This document shows, in pieces, positions 4,520-13,031 of a stretch of 20,178 nucleotides of DNA. The notes below the pieces were generated by a model. The model saw only the letters and a program-made list of their open reading frames with translations. It searched no databases and was not told the origin of the DNA. The position numbers and the translations under genes were made by a program. Numbering within the stretch: position 1 is the stretch's first letter; the number at the start of each line of letters is the position of its first letter. Source of the DNA: a virus; IMG/VR virus record IMGVR_UViG_3300031857_001751, positions 1-20,178 of that record. The stretch is one strand, 5' to 3'.

Positions 4520-5155
4520 ATGATTCAACTTGAACCTACGTCAGAACATCCTGTTCCTTTCGATCTGTCGGATGAGCAACCAAAGACTCATGCCGATAGC
4601 ATAGCTGTCGCTGTAAACACAGTTGACCTTATAAATAGTCTTGGCCCGAGCATCGACTTCAACAATGAAGACCTGCACAAAGCTGCTGATCTCATAACAG
4701 GCACAGCCAAACCCAACGCCCCCAAGACACTTTCAAAGTCTGCTGAAGCAGCCGCAGCCCATCACCTCGTCAAGCGGTTTGACTTCCAAGCGTTCTCGGA
4801 TGTGATGCAAGCCAGAAACTTCATCACGAATAAGCTGATCGAGTTGGCGGACAACGGTGACCCGAAGATTGAATTGAAGGCGTTGGAGTTGCTGGGCAAG
4901 CACTCGGACATTGGCCTGTTCACCGAACGCAGCGAGATCACCGTCCACCACACAACTTCTGCGTCACTTGAGAACTCCATCAAGGAAAGAGTAAAACGCT
5001 TACTCAATACAGAAGTGTCAGACATCACACCGCTGGACGACTTGGATGCGCAGTTGGGGAGGCACAAAGCACCCGAAACACCGGAAGAAAAACCGGCAAT
5101 AAGTACTGAAACCGAAGTCCAAATCCCGGAAACCGAGGTACAAGATAATGAGTGA
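4520..5155 (+). CDS. terS: Terminase small subunit (putative)
   Basis: A 211-aa protein directly before and overlapping the large terminase. The small subunit binds the packaging start site and regulates the motor. The acidic, flexible N-terminus (about 1-60) is followed by a helical core (SKSAEAAAAHHLVKRFDFQA, NFITNKLIELADNGDPKIEL, KALELLGKHSDIGLFTERSE), with the GDPKxxLKALELLGKHSDIGLF pattern typical of small terminases. The C-terminal tail is Glu/Pro/Thr-rich (about 175-211). I chose ATG 4520; GTG 4511 and GTG 4514 are in frame but no Shine-Dalgarno is convincing. The reading frame stays open upstream to 4307, but that part is low-complexity Pro/Phe-rich sequence over repeats and C-tracts and is unlikely to be translated. 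It overlaps terL by 8 bases (ATGAGTGA). Confidence 0.82.
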   Translation: MIQLEPTSEHPVPFDLSDEQPKTHADSIAVAVNTVDLINSLGPSIDFNNEDLHKAADLITGTAKPNAPKTLSKSAEAAAAHHLVKRFDFQAFSDVMQARNFITNKLIELADNGDPKIELKALELLGKHSDIGLFTERSEITVHHTTSASLENSIKERVKRLLNTEVSDITPLDDLDAQLGRHKAPETPEEKPAISTETEVQIPETEVQDNE

Positions 5156-6671
5156 CATCTCCCTCAAGGACATCGAAGCTCTGATCCACTCGGGGAAGTT
5201 GAGCGAGACGGACTTACGGGTACTAGAGGCTCAGCTAACTAAATTGGAGAAGCTCAAAGATCGTGAGCTTGCCCAGACTCGGTTCATAAAATTCGTGGAA
5301 AAGGTCTGGCCAACCTTCATTTCGGGCAGACACCACAAGAGAATGGCTGAAGCGTTTGAAAGGGTAGCAAATGGAACGTGCAAAAGACTCATCATCAACA
5401 TGCCTCCTCGACATACTAAGTCCGAGTTTGCTTCTTATCTACTTCCTGCTTGGTTCTTGGGTAGGTTTCCTCATAAAAAGGTGATTCAAGCGTCCCATAC
5501 GGCTGAATTGGCGGTGGGATTTGGCCGAAAAGTGCGAAATTTGGTGGATTCCGAGGTTTACCACGACATTTTCCCCGAACTGAGCTTGCAAAGTGACTCA
5601 AAAGCGGCTGGCCGGTGGAACACCAGCAAGGGCGGTGACTATTTTGCGATTGGTGTGGGCGGTGCAGTGACCGGTAAGGGCGCGGACGTGCTGATTATTG
5701 ACGATCCACACTCAGAACAAGAGGCGGCGATGGCCGCAAGCAACCCAGAAGTGTACGACAAAGTTATAGAATGGTACACATCAGGGCCACGGCAGCGTTT
5801 GCAGCCGGGCGGGTCGATTGTGATTGTGATGACACGCTGGTCTCAGCGAGATTTGACTGGTCAGGTGCTAAAAGCTGCGGCCCAACGCTCTGGCGAGGAC
5901 TGGGAAGTGATCGAGTTCCCGGCCATATTGCCATCTGGCAACCCCCTTTGGCCAGAATTTTGGTCGATGGAGGAGTTGGAAGCGCTCAGAAACGAGTTGC
6001 CAAACGCCAAATGGCAGGCGCAGTATCAACAGAACCCTGTAGGTAACGAGTCAGCTATTGTGAAGCGCGACTGGTGGAAGATATGGGAAGAAGACCGCCC
6101 ACCGGCTTGTGAGTACATCCTCCAGACATGGGACACGGCGTTTGAGAAAAACAACCGGGCTGACTATTCTGCGGGTACGACGTGGGGCATATTCAAGAAC
6201 GACGAAGACTACGGCAATTCAAACATCATCTTGCTCAACACATATAAGAAGCGGGTGGAGTACCCAGACTTGAAGCGCGACGTGCTCAAGGAGTACAACA
6301 CGTACGAGCCGGACGGGGTGCTTATAGAGAAGAAAGCGTCAGGAGCGCCGTTGATTTATGACCTACGTGCGATGGGCATACCTGTGCAGGAGTTCACGCC
6401 GGGTAAAGGCCAAGACAAAGTTGCCCGTCTTAACGCAGTCTCAGACATAATTGCGTCTGGGAAAGTATGGGTGCCAAACACTAGGTGGGCTGAAGAATTG
6501 GTAGACGAGATTGCTGAATTCCCATCAGGCGAACACGATGACTTGGTGGACGCAACAACTCTGGCACTCATGAGATTTAGACAAGGTGGGTTCCTGCGCT
6601 TACCAAGCGATGAGCCTGAAGACATTCGGTATTTCAAAGGTCACCGCGCCGAGCGGTACTACACAGTGTAA
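5148..6671 (+). CDS. terL: Terminase large subunit (packaging ATPase and nuclease)
   Basis: A 507-aa protein with the full motor layout. The ATPase domain has a P-loop-like PPRHTKS at 86-92, Walker B VLIIDD at 181-186 followed by PHSE, and the MTRW coupling motif at 228-231. The RNase H-like nuclease domain has TWDT with D329, LIEKKASG with E394, and the terminal acidic cluster HDDLVDAT at 463-470 (D464/D465/D468). All expected catalytic acids are present, so the enzyme should be active. It pumps DNA into the prohead through the portal encoded next and cuts it at headful or site. Length is normal for the family. The start overlaps the terS end by 8 bases. The nuclease-domain pattern fits the group often annotated 'phage terminase large subunit, C-terminal' in podovirus-like genomes. 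Confidence 0.96.
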   Translation: MSDISLKDIEALIHSGKLSETDLRVLEAQLTKLEKLKDRELAQTRFIKFVEKVWPTFISGRHHKRMAEAFERVANGTCKRLIINMPPRHTKSEFASYLLPAWFLGRFPHKKVIQASHTAELAVGFGRKVRNLVDSEVYHDIFPELSLQSDSKAAGRWNTSKGGDYFAIGVGGAVTGKGADVLIIDDPHSEQEAAMAASNPEVYDKVIEWYTSGPRQRLQPGGSIVIVMTRWSQRDLTGQVLKAAAQRSGEDWEVIEFPAILPSGNPLWPEFWSMEELEALRNELPNAKWQAQYQQNPVGNESAIVKRDWWKIWEEDRPPACEYILQTWDTAFEKNNRADYSAGTTWGIFKNDEDYGNSNIILLNTYKKRVEYPDLKRDVLKEYNTYEPDGVLIEKKASGAPLIYDLRAMGIPVQEFTPGKGQDKVARLNAVSDIIASGKVWVPNTRWAEELVDEIAEFPSGEHDDLVDATTLALMRFRQGGFLRLPSDEPEDIRYFKGHRAERYYTV

Positions 6672-6680
6672 GGACACATC

Positions 6681-9182
6681 ATGGCAATCAGTAAAGGCTT
6701 ATACGCAGCACCCCAAGGGTTTGAAGAACTCATGCCAGAGGGCGCACCCGACATCGAGATTGAGATCGAAGACCCCGAGGAAGTGAACATTGGTCTGGGC
6801 GACATCGAGATCGACTTGAAACCACAAAAAGAGACGGCTGATACGTTCGATGCCAACCTCGCTGAGTACATGGACGACGCTGAGTTGGACTCGCTGGGCA
6901 AGGACTTGGTTGAGGACTTTGGCAAAGACATCAACGACCGCAAAGATTGGATACGTACCTACGTCGATGGCCTGAAGTTGTTGGGCTTGCAGTACGAGGA
7001 GCGGACAGAACCTTGGCAGGGCGCGTGTGGTGTGTTCCACCCAATGCTCACAGAGTCCGTAGTTAGGTTCCAGAGTGAAGCAATGATGGAGACGTTCCCA
7101 GCGATGGGGCCTGTGAAGACGCAGATCGTTGGCGCGGTTGACTTGCTGCGTGAAGAAGCTGCCGCTCGCGTGCGCGAAGACATGAACTACCAACTGACCG
7201 AGGTGATGGTTGAGTACCGCCCAGAACACGAGAAGATGTTGTGGTCGTTGCCACTGGCGGGTTCAGCGTTCAAGAAGGTGTACTACGACCCAAGCAAGGG
7301 TCGCCAAGTGGCTGTGTTCATCCCAGCCGAAGACATCGTCGTGCCGTATGGCGCAAGCAATCTTGAGTCAGCAGAGCGTGTTACTCACGTGATGCGCAAG
7401 ACTGAGAATGAGGTCAAGAAGTTGCAGGAAGCTGGCTTCTATATCGACGTGGACTTGGGTGAACCCACGCATGAGTTGGACGACATCGAGAAGCAGAAGG
7501 CTGAAGAGAGCGGCATGTCAGCACTAAATGATGACCGCTTCCGGTTTCTTGAGATGCACGTTGACTTGGACTTGTCTGGGTTTGAGCACACTGACAAGAA
7601 AGGTAAGGAGACGGGTATCGCGCTACCATACGTAGTGACAGTTGAGAAGGGCACACGCAAGGTCTTGGCCATCAGAAGGAATTGGTACGAAGATGATGAA
7701 CTCCACACCAAACGACAGCACTTCGTTCACTACCAATACATCCCCGGTTTTGGCTTCTATGGTTACGGTCTTATCCACCTTATCGGCGGCTACGCGAAGA
7801 GCGCAACGATGCTCATCCGTCAACTCGTGGATGCGGGAACACTCTCGAATTTACCCGGTGGCCTCAAGTCTCGTGGTCTCCGCATCAAAGGCGACGATAC
7901 ACCTATCCAGCCCGGAGAGTTCCGAGACGTAGACGTCCCAAGTGGCTCAATCAGAGACAACATCCTGCCCCTGCCATACAAGGAGCCAAGTCAGGTTCTG
8001 TTTGCTCTGTTCCAGAACATAGTTCAAGAAGGCCGTGCGTTCGCATCAAGCGGCGACATGAACGTGTCTGATATGAGTACCAACGCCCCAGTAGGTACAA
8101 CACTAGCTCTGTTGGAGCGCACACTCAAGGTGATGACGGCTGTTCAAGCCCGTCTGCACTACACGATGAAGCAAGAGTTCCGCTTGCTCAAAACTATCAT
8201 CGCTGACTACACCCCCGAGGAGTATGACTATGAACCTGAAGAGGCTGGCCGCAAAGCCAAGAAATCGGACTATGACAGCACAGATGTTATTCCTGTCAGT
8301 GACCCAAATGCAGCAACGATGGCACAAAAGATTGTGCAGTATCAGGCTGTTCTTCAGTTGGCTCAGTCTGCACCACAACTCTATAACTTACCTCTGTTGC
8401 ATCGCCAGATGATTGAGGTGCTTGGCATCAAGAACGCCAGCAAGTTAGTGCCGGTGGAAGATGACCAAACGCCAACCGACCCAGTGCAGGAGAACCAGAA
8501 CCTCCTCATCATGAAACCAGTCAAGGCGTTCATCGAGCAGAACCACGAGGCGCACATCCAAGCGCACATGGCGGCGATCCAGAATCCAAAGATTGTGCAG
8601 TTGATGCAGATGAACCCGCAAGCTCAAGCGATCATGGCAGCAGCTATGGCCCACATCAACGAGCACATTGCGTTCGAGTATCGCAAGCAGGTAGAGATGG
8701 CCATCGGTATGCCGTTGCCAAACGAGGAGCAGAACAAGCAGGTTCCTCCAGAGTTGGCCGATCAGATTGCCATGATGACTGCGAAAGCGTCACAACAGTT
8801 GACCCAACAAGCTCAACAACAGGCGCAACAACAGCAGAACCAGCAGAAGATGCAAGACCCGATTGTTCAGATGCAGATGCAAGAACTTCAACTCAAGCAA
8901 CAAGACTTGCAGTTGAAAGCGCAGAAGCAACAGATCGACGCTGCGACCAAAGCCGACCAGTTGGAGATCGAGAAGTCTCGTATCGAGGCGCAAAAAGAAA
9001 TCGCGGCCATGCAGGTGGGAGCCACCGCAGCCGCTGCAAAAGACAAACTGAACAAGCAGATGGAAGCTGAAGGAGTTCGTATGGGCATCGACGCTGCAAA
9101 ACACCGCGCTCAGATGGCCGTACAGCAAGCGCAACGGGCGGCGCAGAAATCGCCCAGCAACCAAAAGAAGGATCGTAATTGA
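6681..9182 (+). CDS. Portal protein
   Basis: A large 833-aa protein directly after terL, the usual place of the portal, which forms the dodecameric ring at the DNA-entry vertex. The N-terminus is acidic (IEIEIEDPEEVN at about 25-36), then a conserved-looking core (EPWQGACGVFHPML near 112-124, and a stem/clip part near 470 with APVGTTLALLERTLKVMTAV). The C-terminal region from about 700 is extremely Gln-rich and coiled-coil-like (about 703-755), then Ala/Lys-rich (to 833). A long Gln-rich helical barrel is a known feature of large podovirus-type portals. A Shine-Dalgarno (AAGGA) precedes ATG 6681. The TGA stop overlaps the TTG start of the next gene (TTGA). Confidence 0.9.
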   Translation: MAISKGLYAAPQGFEELMPEGAPDIEIEIEDPEEVNIGLGDIEIDLKPQKETADTFDANLAEYMDDAELDSLGKDLVEDFGKDINDRKDWIRTYVDGLKLLGLQYEERTEPWQGACGVFHPMLTESVVRFQSEAMMETFPAMGPVKTQIVGAVDLLREEAAARVREDMNYQLTEVMVEYRPEHEKMLWSLPLAGSAFKKVYYDPSKGRQVAVFIPAEDIVVPYGASNLESAERVTHVMRKTENEVKKLQEAGFYIDVDLGEPTHELDDIEKQKAEESGMSALNDDRFRFLEMHVDLDLSGFEHTDKKGKETGIALPYVVTVEKGTRKVLAIRRNWYEDDELHTKRQHFVHYQYIPGFGFYGYGLIHLIGGYAKSATMLIRQLVDAGTLSNLPGGLKSRGLRIKGDDTPIQPGEFRDVDVPSGSIRDNILPLPYKEPSQVLFALFQNIVQEGRAFASSGDMNVSDMSTNAPVGTTLALLERTLKVMTAVQARLHYTMKQEFRLLKTIIADYTPEEYDYEPEEAGRKAKKSDYDSTDVIPVSDPNAATMAQKIVQYQAVLQLAQSAPQLYNLPLLHRQMIEVLGIKNASKLVPVEDDQTPTDPVQENQNLLIMKPVKAFIEQNHEAHIQAHMAAIQNPKIVQLMQMNPQAQAIMAAAMAHINEHIAFEYRKQVEMAIGMPLPNEEQNKQVPPELADQIAMMTAKASQQLTQQAQQQAQQQQNQQKMQDPIVQMQMQELQLKQQDLQLKAQKQQIDAATKADQLEIEKSRIEAQKEIAAMQVGATAAAAKDKLNKQMEAEGVRMGIDAAKHRAQMAVQQAQRAAQKSPSNQKKDRN

Positions 9183-9376
9183 GTAACTACACAGTAATTT
9201 CAATGACTCTTAAAGAGATTGGAAAGCTAAAGCAAGAGCGAGAAGCTTACGTGGCAGCAGGCCGGTGCGACAACATCGAGGACTACCGAAGAGTCTGCGG
9301 GATCGTCCACGGTCTGAACTACGCAGAAAACATCATCCAAGAACTTATGTTGAAAATGGAGAAAGCTGATGACTGA
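9179..9376 (+). CDS. Small phage protein, 65 aa (TTG start)
   Basis: Starts with TTG at 9179, overlapping the portal TGA in a TTGA junction, after AAGAAGGA at good distance. Sequence MSNYTVISMTLKEIGKLKQE... through DNIEDYRRVCGIVHGLNYAE to IIQELMLKMEKADD. It is a helical protein, and the pattern (EIGKLKQER, NIEDYRRVCGIVHGL) is familiar from small proteins next to portals in phages, but I know no function. An ATG at 9203 is an internal alternative. Its stop overlaps the start of the GroES-like gene by 8 bases, so all three genes are translationally coupled. Confidence 0.82.
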   Translation: MSNYTVISMTLKEIGKLKQEREAYVAAGRCDNIEDYRRVCGIVHGLNYAENIIQELMLKMEKADD

Positions 9377-9779
9377 ATTTGATGTCGCTGCCGTTGATCT
9401 GTCGGGTATTTTGAATACCACAGCAGAGCAAAAAGCTAAGCAGTTGCCCGACCCCAGAACTTTTCGACTCTTGTGCGTTGTTCCCGAAGCAATGGAGGAA
9501 TACCAAGACAGTGAAGTTGGGTTGATTAAAGACTCGAAGACCATGCACTACGAAGAAGTGCTGACCCCAGTACTGTTCGTCGTCAAACTTGGCCCCGATG
9601 CCTATAAGGATGCCACCCGTTTCCCCAGCGGCGCATCCTGCAAGGAAGGTGACTTCGTCATCGTCCGCCCCAATTCAGGCACCCGTCTGAAGATTCATGG
9701 CCGTGAATTCCGCATCATCAACGATGATTCGGTCGAAGCAGTTGTGGAAGACCCGCGCGGTATCACCCGTGCTGCATAA
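9369..9779 (+). CDS. GroES-like co-chaperonin (Cpn10 fold, phage-encoded)
   Basis: A 136-aa protein whose residues about 29-130 fit the Cpn10 pattern: opening strand FRLLCVVPEA at 32-41, a flexible mobile-loop segment around DSEVGLIKDSKTMH at 47-60 with the hydrophobic Gly-Leu-Ile element, then VLFVVKLGPDAYKD at 68-81 (GroES has LAVGNG here), CKEGDFVIVR at 91-100 (GroES VGDIVIF), and FRIINDDSVEAVVEDP at 114-129 (GroES VLIMSESDILAIVE). It has an N-terminal extension of about 28 residues compared with GroES. Phage co-chaperonins such as T4 gp31 replace host GroES on GroEL to fold the capsid protein. Its place between portal and scaffold fits that job. The weak identity makes this a fold-level call. 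Confidence 0.75.
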   Translation: MTEFDVAAVDLSGILNTTAEQKAKQLPDPRTFRLLCVVPEAMEEYQDSEVGLIKDSKTMHYEEVLTPVLFVVKLGPDAYKDATRFPSGASCKEGDFVIVRPNSGTRLKIHGREFRIINDDSVEAVVEDPRGITRAA

Positions 9780-9789
9780 GGAGTAACAC

Positions 9790-10785
9790 ATGGCTACACA
9801 AAGATTTGAAGAGGAATTTAAATTTCCTCATGAAAAAACAGCAGTCGAGGAAGAAGACAGGTTAGAGATCGAGATTGAGGACGATACCCCTCCCGAAGAC
9901 CGTGGCCGCAAGCCCATGAAGGAGAAGGTAGAAGACCCAACCGACGAAGAGTTATCTTCCTACGACGAAAAAGTTCAGGCACGGATCAAGAAGTTCACCC
10001 GTGGCTACCACGATGAACGCCGCGCAAAAGAACAAGCTCTGCGGGAACGCGAAGCGACCGAGAGCTATGCAAAACAGCTTATTGAAGAAAACAAAAAGCT
10101 CCAACAACAACTTTCTAGTGGAAGTAAAGTACTAATTGAGCAGTCGCAGTCCTCTGCCGCAATTCAGCTTGATTCCGCCAAGAAAAAGTACAAGGAAGCC
10201 TACGAAGCGGGGGATGTAGATGCTTTAACTGATGCTCAAGCAGAGATTGCTGAAGCTACGTTAAAACTAGATAAGACCCGTGGTATGAGGCCCATCGAAG
10301 TAGAAGAAAAGAACTTTACTTCAGCACAGCCAGAAGAACCTAACCTTACTCCCCGCACCAGAAAGTGGGTTGATCGCAACAGTGATTGGTGGGGCAAGGA
10401 CGACGAAATGACAATGACCGCTATGGGTATTGACAGGAAGTTACAGAAAGAGTATGGTGCGGACTATGTAGGTACTGAAGAGTACTTTCAAACCATCGAT
10501 AAAACGATGCGCAAACGATTTCCTGAACACTTTGAAAGTGAACAGAGCTATGAGGATGACGAACCGCCTCCTAAGAAAAGAACGTCAGAACCGGTTGACG
10601 AGGATGATGAATATGATCCGCCGCGCCGTGCAACAAGAATTACTTCGCCTGTAGCTCCAGCTACACGGAGTACACCACCTAGTCGCGTACGACTCAAAGC
10701 ATCAGAAGCCGCGCAAGCGCGTCGTCTTGGGGTGCCCATTGAAGAATATGCAAGACAGGTTGCTTTACTTAGAAAAGGTGCTTAA
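9790..10785 (+). CDS. Head scaffolding-like protein
   Basis: A 331-aa, very charged protein between the portal region and the capsid gene, the normal place for an internal scaffold that guides shell assembly and is lost later. It shows an acidic N-terminus (VEEEDRLEIEIEDDTPPED at about 18-36), a long coiled coil (about 55-175: DERRAKEQALREREATES, IEENKKLQQQLSSG, ending near DAQAEIAEATLKLDKTRG), a small folded part (RKWVDRNSDWWGKDDEMTMT at about 195-214), an acidic Pro-rich linker, and a basic C-terminal helix (VRLKASEAAQARRLGVPIEE), which in scaffold proteins often contacts the capsid. The upstream AAGGAG is strong. The function is inferred from architecture and position, as scaffolds are poorly conserved. 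Confidence 0.75.
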   Translation: MATQRFEEEFKFPHEKTAVEEEDRLEIEIEDDTPPEDRGRKPMKEKVEDPTDEELSSYDEKVQARIKKFTRGYHDERRAKEQALREREATESYAKQLIEENKKLQQQLSSGSKVLIEQSQSSAAIQLDSAKKKYKEAYEAGDVDALTDAQAEIAEATLKLDKTRGMRPIEVEEKNFTSAQPEEPNLTPRTRKWVDRNSDWWGKDDEMTMTAMGIDRKLQKEYGADYVGTEEYFQTIDKTMRKRFPEHFESEQSYEDDEPPPKKRTSEPVDEDDEYDPPRRATRITSPVAPATRSTPPSRVRLKASEAAQARRLGVPIEEYARQVALLRKGA

Positions 10786-10787
10786 TC

Positions 10788-11264
10788 ATGGAAAACGTAG
10801 AAACAAAAAAGCCGCAGAATCGTTTGGATCGCGCATTGGACAGCCGAGTGCAAGCTCACAGACCTACCTATTGGCAGGCCCCTGAAGCGCTACCTATGCC
10901 GGATGAGCGTCCCGGTTGGAAACATCGTTATATCCGTTTAAGCACTTTGGGAAATGCTGACCCCAGCAATATCTCCTCTAAGTTACGTGAGGGATACGAA
11001 CCCTGCAAAGCAGAGGAATATCCTGAACTCATGATGCACGCTGCCATTGAAGGCCGCTTTAAAGGCGGTATTGAAATTGGTGGGCTGTTGCTCTGTCGTA
11101 TTCCTGCTGAGTTCATGGAACAACGTGCCAAGCACTTTGAAGACAAGAACAAAATGCAAATGGATTCGGTGGACAACAATTTCCTTCGTGAAAGGGATGC
11201 TCGATCTAATATGGCGTTATTCGCTGATAAGAAGTCGAACGTAACTTTCGGTTCTGGTTCTTAA
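10788..11264 (+). CDS. Phage structural-module protein of unknown function, 158 aa
   Basis: Starts MENVETKKPQNRLDRALDSR two bases after the scaffold stop. The centre (PGWKHRYIRLSTLGNADPSN, REGYEPCKAEEYPEL, KGGIEIGGLLLCRIP) looks like a compact alpha/beta domain, and the C-terminal third is a charged helix (AEFMEQRAKHFEDKNKMQMD). This kind of protein recurs between scaffold and capsid genes in related phages, which suggests a role in head assembly, but I cannot name a family. There is no strong Shine-Dalgarno, so its translation is probably coupled to the scaffold gene. Confidence 0.75.
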   Translation: MENVETKKPQNRLDRALDSRVQAHRPTYWQAPEALPMPDERPGWKHRYIRLSTLGNADPSNISSKLREGYEPCKAEEYPELMMHAAIEGRFKGGIEIGGLLLCRIPAEFMEQRAKHFEDKNKMQMDSVDNNFLRERDARSNMALFADKKSNVTFGSGS

Positions 11265-11280
11265 ATTTAGGAGTCCTTAA

Positions 11281-11937
11281 ATGGCATATCCAACCGTCTC
11301 AGGCCCTTACGGGCTACAGCCGATCAATTTGATCGGTGGGCAGGTATTTGCTGGTGCGACCCGTCAACGTCGAATTGCTAGTGCTTACAACACAGCAATT
11401 TTCTACGGTGATGCCGTCAAACTGACAACTACCGGCACAATCGTTTTGGCAAATGAAACTACCACTGCCCCGGCAACGGGTTTTGCTGGTGTTTTCTTGG
11501 GCTGTTCATACGTGAACGCACAAGGGCAAGTCATCTTCTCTCAGTACTACCCAGCAAGCACAACCGCGCCAACTGGTACTTTCATTACTGCTTATATCGG
11601 TGATGATCCTGACCAATTGTTCAAAGTTGCTGTTGTATCTGGTACGACTGTCGTTACCGGCATTCAGTACACCGAGATTGGCACCAATGCAGCTTTGGTT
11701 CAAAATGCTGGTTTGACCACCACTGGCGACTCTCGCGTTGCCTTGTTGGACAGCAGCGCCGCTGTGACAGCCACTCTGCCAATGCGAATCGTTGACGTTA
11801 TCCCTGATACGTCTTATGTTTCCGGCGGCAATGTGCTGTTCCCCGAAGTTATCGTCAAGTTCAACGCACCAAGCATCAATGCTGAAGGCGTTACCAACGG
11901 CGGTCACATGTACCTCAACCCACTTGGCATTGCCTAA
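11281..11937 (+). CDS. Probable head decoration or minor structural protein, 218 aa
   Basis: Begins MAYPTVSGPYGLQPINLIGG and is rich in Thr, Ala, Gly and Val with a beta-strand pattern throughout, as in capsid surface proteins. It contains GFAGVFLGCSYVNAQGQVIF and ends NGGHMYLNPLGIA. It sits directly before the major capsid gene, with AGGAG just upstream of its ATG. A decoration protein placed next to the capsid gene is common, and such proteins bind the outside of the expanded shell. The beta-rich composition supports this, but no specific motif does. It could instead be a minor head protein. Confidence 0.65.
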   Translation: MAYPTVSGPYGLQPINLIGGQVFAGATRQRRIASAYNTAIFYGDAVKLTTTGTIVLANETTTAPATGFAGVFLGCSYVNAQGQVIFSQYYPASTTAPTGTFITAYIGDDPDQLFKVAVVSGTTVVTGIQYTEIGTNAALVQNAGLTTTGDSRVALLDSSAAVTATLPMRIVDVIPDTSYVSGGNVLFPEVIVKFNAPSINAEGVTNGGHMYLNPLGIA

Positions 11938-11950
11938 AAGGAGCTAAATC

Positions 11951-12862
11951 ATGGCTATTTCACGCGCACAACTGCTGAAAGAGTTGCTCCCCGGCCTGAA
12001 CGCCTTGTTCGGTATGGAGTATTCACGTTACGGCGAAGAACACAAAGAAATCTACGAATCTGAGACTTCTGAGCGTTCTTTTGAAGAAGAAACCAAACTG
12101 TCCGGCTTCTCTGCTGCACCAGTCAAAAACGAAGGTTCTGCCATCGCTTATGACAATGCACAAGAGGCATGGTCAACCCGCTATACGCACGAAACCATCG
12201 CCTTGGGTTTCTCAATCACTGAAGAAGCGATTGAAGATAACTTGTACGACAGCTTGTCGTCTCGTTACACCAAGTCATTGGCTCGCGCTATGGCTTACAC
12301 CAAACAGGTCAAGGCTGCTGCCGTCCTGAACAATGGCTTTAGCTCTAGCTACCCCGGTGGCGACGGCGTGTCTTTGTTTAATACCAGCCACCCCTTGATT
12401 ACTGGCGGTGTCAACAGCAACACTCCCTCTACCCAAGTTGATTTGAACGAGACTTCTTTGGAAGCCGCCGTTATCCAGATCGCTGCTTGGACTGATGAGC
12501 GTGGTTTGTTGATTGCAGCCAAGCCTGTCAAGATGATTGTTCCTCCAAACTTGATGTTTGTCGCTAAACGCTTGTTGGACACCGAACTGCGTGTGTCTAC
12601 AGCGGACAACGACATCAACGCCATCAAGCAAATGGGCGCAATTCCCGGCGGCTACACTGTCAACCACTATTTGACAGACACCAACGCTTGGTTCTTGACT
12701 ACAGACGTGCCAAACGGTCTGAAGCACTTCGTTCGTTCACCGCTGGTCAACAGCATGGACGGCGACTTCGACACCGGCAACGTGCGTTACAAGGCCCGTG
12801 AGCGTTACAGCTTCGGCTGGTCTGACCCTCTGGGTATGTTTGGTTCTTCAGGTACTGCCTGA
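11951..12862 (+). CDS. Major capsid protein (Mu gpT-like, HK97 fold)
   Basis: A 303-aa protein with the Mu-like major head subunit gpT pattern: N-terminal helix (QLLKELLPGLNALFG at 7-21), an E-loop-like part (EEHKEIYESETSERSFEEET at about 29-48), AYDNAQEAWSTRYTHETIAL near 67-86, GFSITEEAIEDNLYDSL at 87-103, then the P-domain-like middle (AAVLNNGF, YPGGDGVSLFNTSHPL) and C-terminal strands (KMIVPPNLMFVAKRLLDTEL, RERYSFGWSDPLGMFG). No N-terminal delta domain is seen, in keeping with a separate scaffold gene. AAGGAG lies upstream. A strong terminator follows the stop by 13 bases, so high-level transcription probably ends partly here. Confidence 0.9.
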   Translation: MAISRAQLLKELLPGLNALFGMEYSRYGEEHKEIYESETSERSFEEETKLSGFSAAPVKNEGSAIAYDNAQEAWSTRYTHETIALGFSITEEAIEDNLYDSLSSRYTKSLARAMAYTKQVKAAAVLNNGFSSSYPGGDGVSLFNTSHPLITGGVNSNTPSTQVDLNETSLEAAVIQIAAWTDERGLLIAAKPVKMIVPPNLMFVAKRLLDTELRVSTADNDINAIKQMGAIPGGYTVNHYLTDTNAWFLTTDVPNGLKHFVRSPLVNSMDGDFDTGNVRYKARERYSFGWSDPLGMFGSSGTA

Positions 12863-12875
12863 TAACCAAAAAGAG

Positions 12876-12899
12876 AAAAGGAGCTTCGGCTCCTTTTTT
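12876..12899 (+). terminator. Rho-independent terminator after the capsid gene
   Basis: Stem AAAAGGAGC / GCTCCTTTT closed by a TTCG tetraloop and followed by a T-run. It is a very stable hairpin of classic form, 13 bases after the capsid stop codon. Confidence 0.93.
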
Positions 12900-12912
12900 C
12901 TTGTTTAAACTC

Positions 12913-12941
12913 TTGTTGACTGCGTTTAAATGGTGTATATT
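12913..12941 (+). promoter_or_regulatory. Putative promoter for the 177-aa gene
   Basis: TTGTTG at 12913-12918, a 17-base spacer, and TATATT at 12936-12941. Another -35-like TTGACT overlaps at 12916 but would give a spacer of only 14. The placement, directly after a terminator and about 10 bases before the structured leader, supports a restart of transcription here. Confidence 0.5.
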
Positions 12942-12950
12942 GCAACCATT

Positions 12951-13020
12951 CCGGGGTTCTCCGGTGTATCAAACAGTCCCGGCTGACGACATGCAGATTG
13001 ATACACCTCCACTTGCATGT
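12951..13020 (+). ncRNA. Structured 5' leader with pseudoknot potential (cis-regulatory RNA candidate)
   Basis: A perfect 10-bp stem (GGTGTATCAA at 12963-12972 with TTGATACACC at 12998-13007) encloses a 25-base loop. Within the loop, CCCGG (12978-12982) can pair back with CCGGG at 12951-12955, and ACATGCA (12989-12995) can pair forward with TGCATGT at 13014-13020. The second pairing abuts the Shine-Dalgarno AAGGA of the 177-aa gene. This gives a double pseudoknot-type arrangement. A simpler alternative is a small CCGG/CCGG hairpin at 12951-12964. It lies downstream of a Mu gpT-like capsid gene. From memory, a metagenome-derived RNA class (Mu-gpT-DE) was reported near such genes; I cannot confirm a match. 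Confidence 0.6.
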
Positions 13021-13031
13021 AAGGAAAAAAC

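Noticed and set aside
6699-7229. Leftward 176-codon open frame antisense to the portal
   Set aside because: It is a shadow of the portal gene's codon bias with no own start signal.
8790-9203. Leftward Leu-rich 137-codon frame that looks like a membrane protein
   Set aside because: It is the reverse complement of the Gln-rich portal C-terminus (CAG/CAA read backwards as CTG/TTG).
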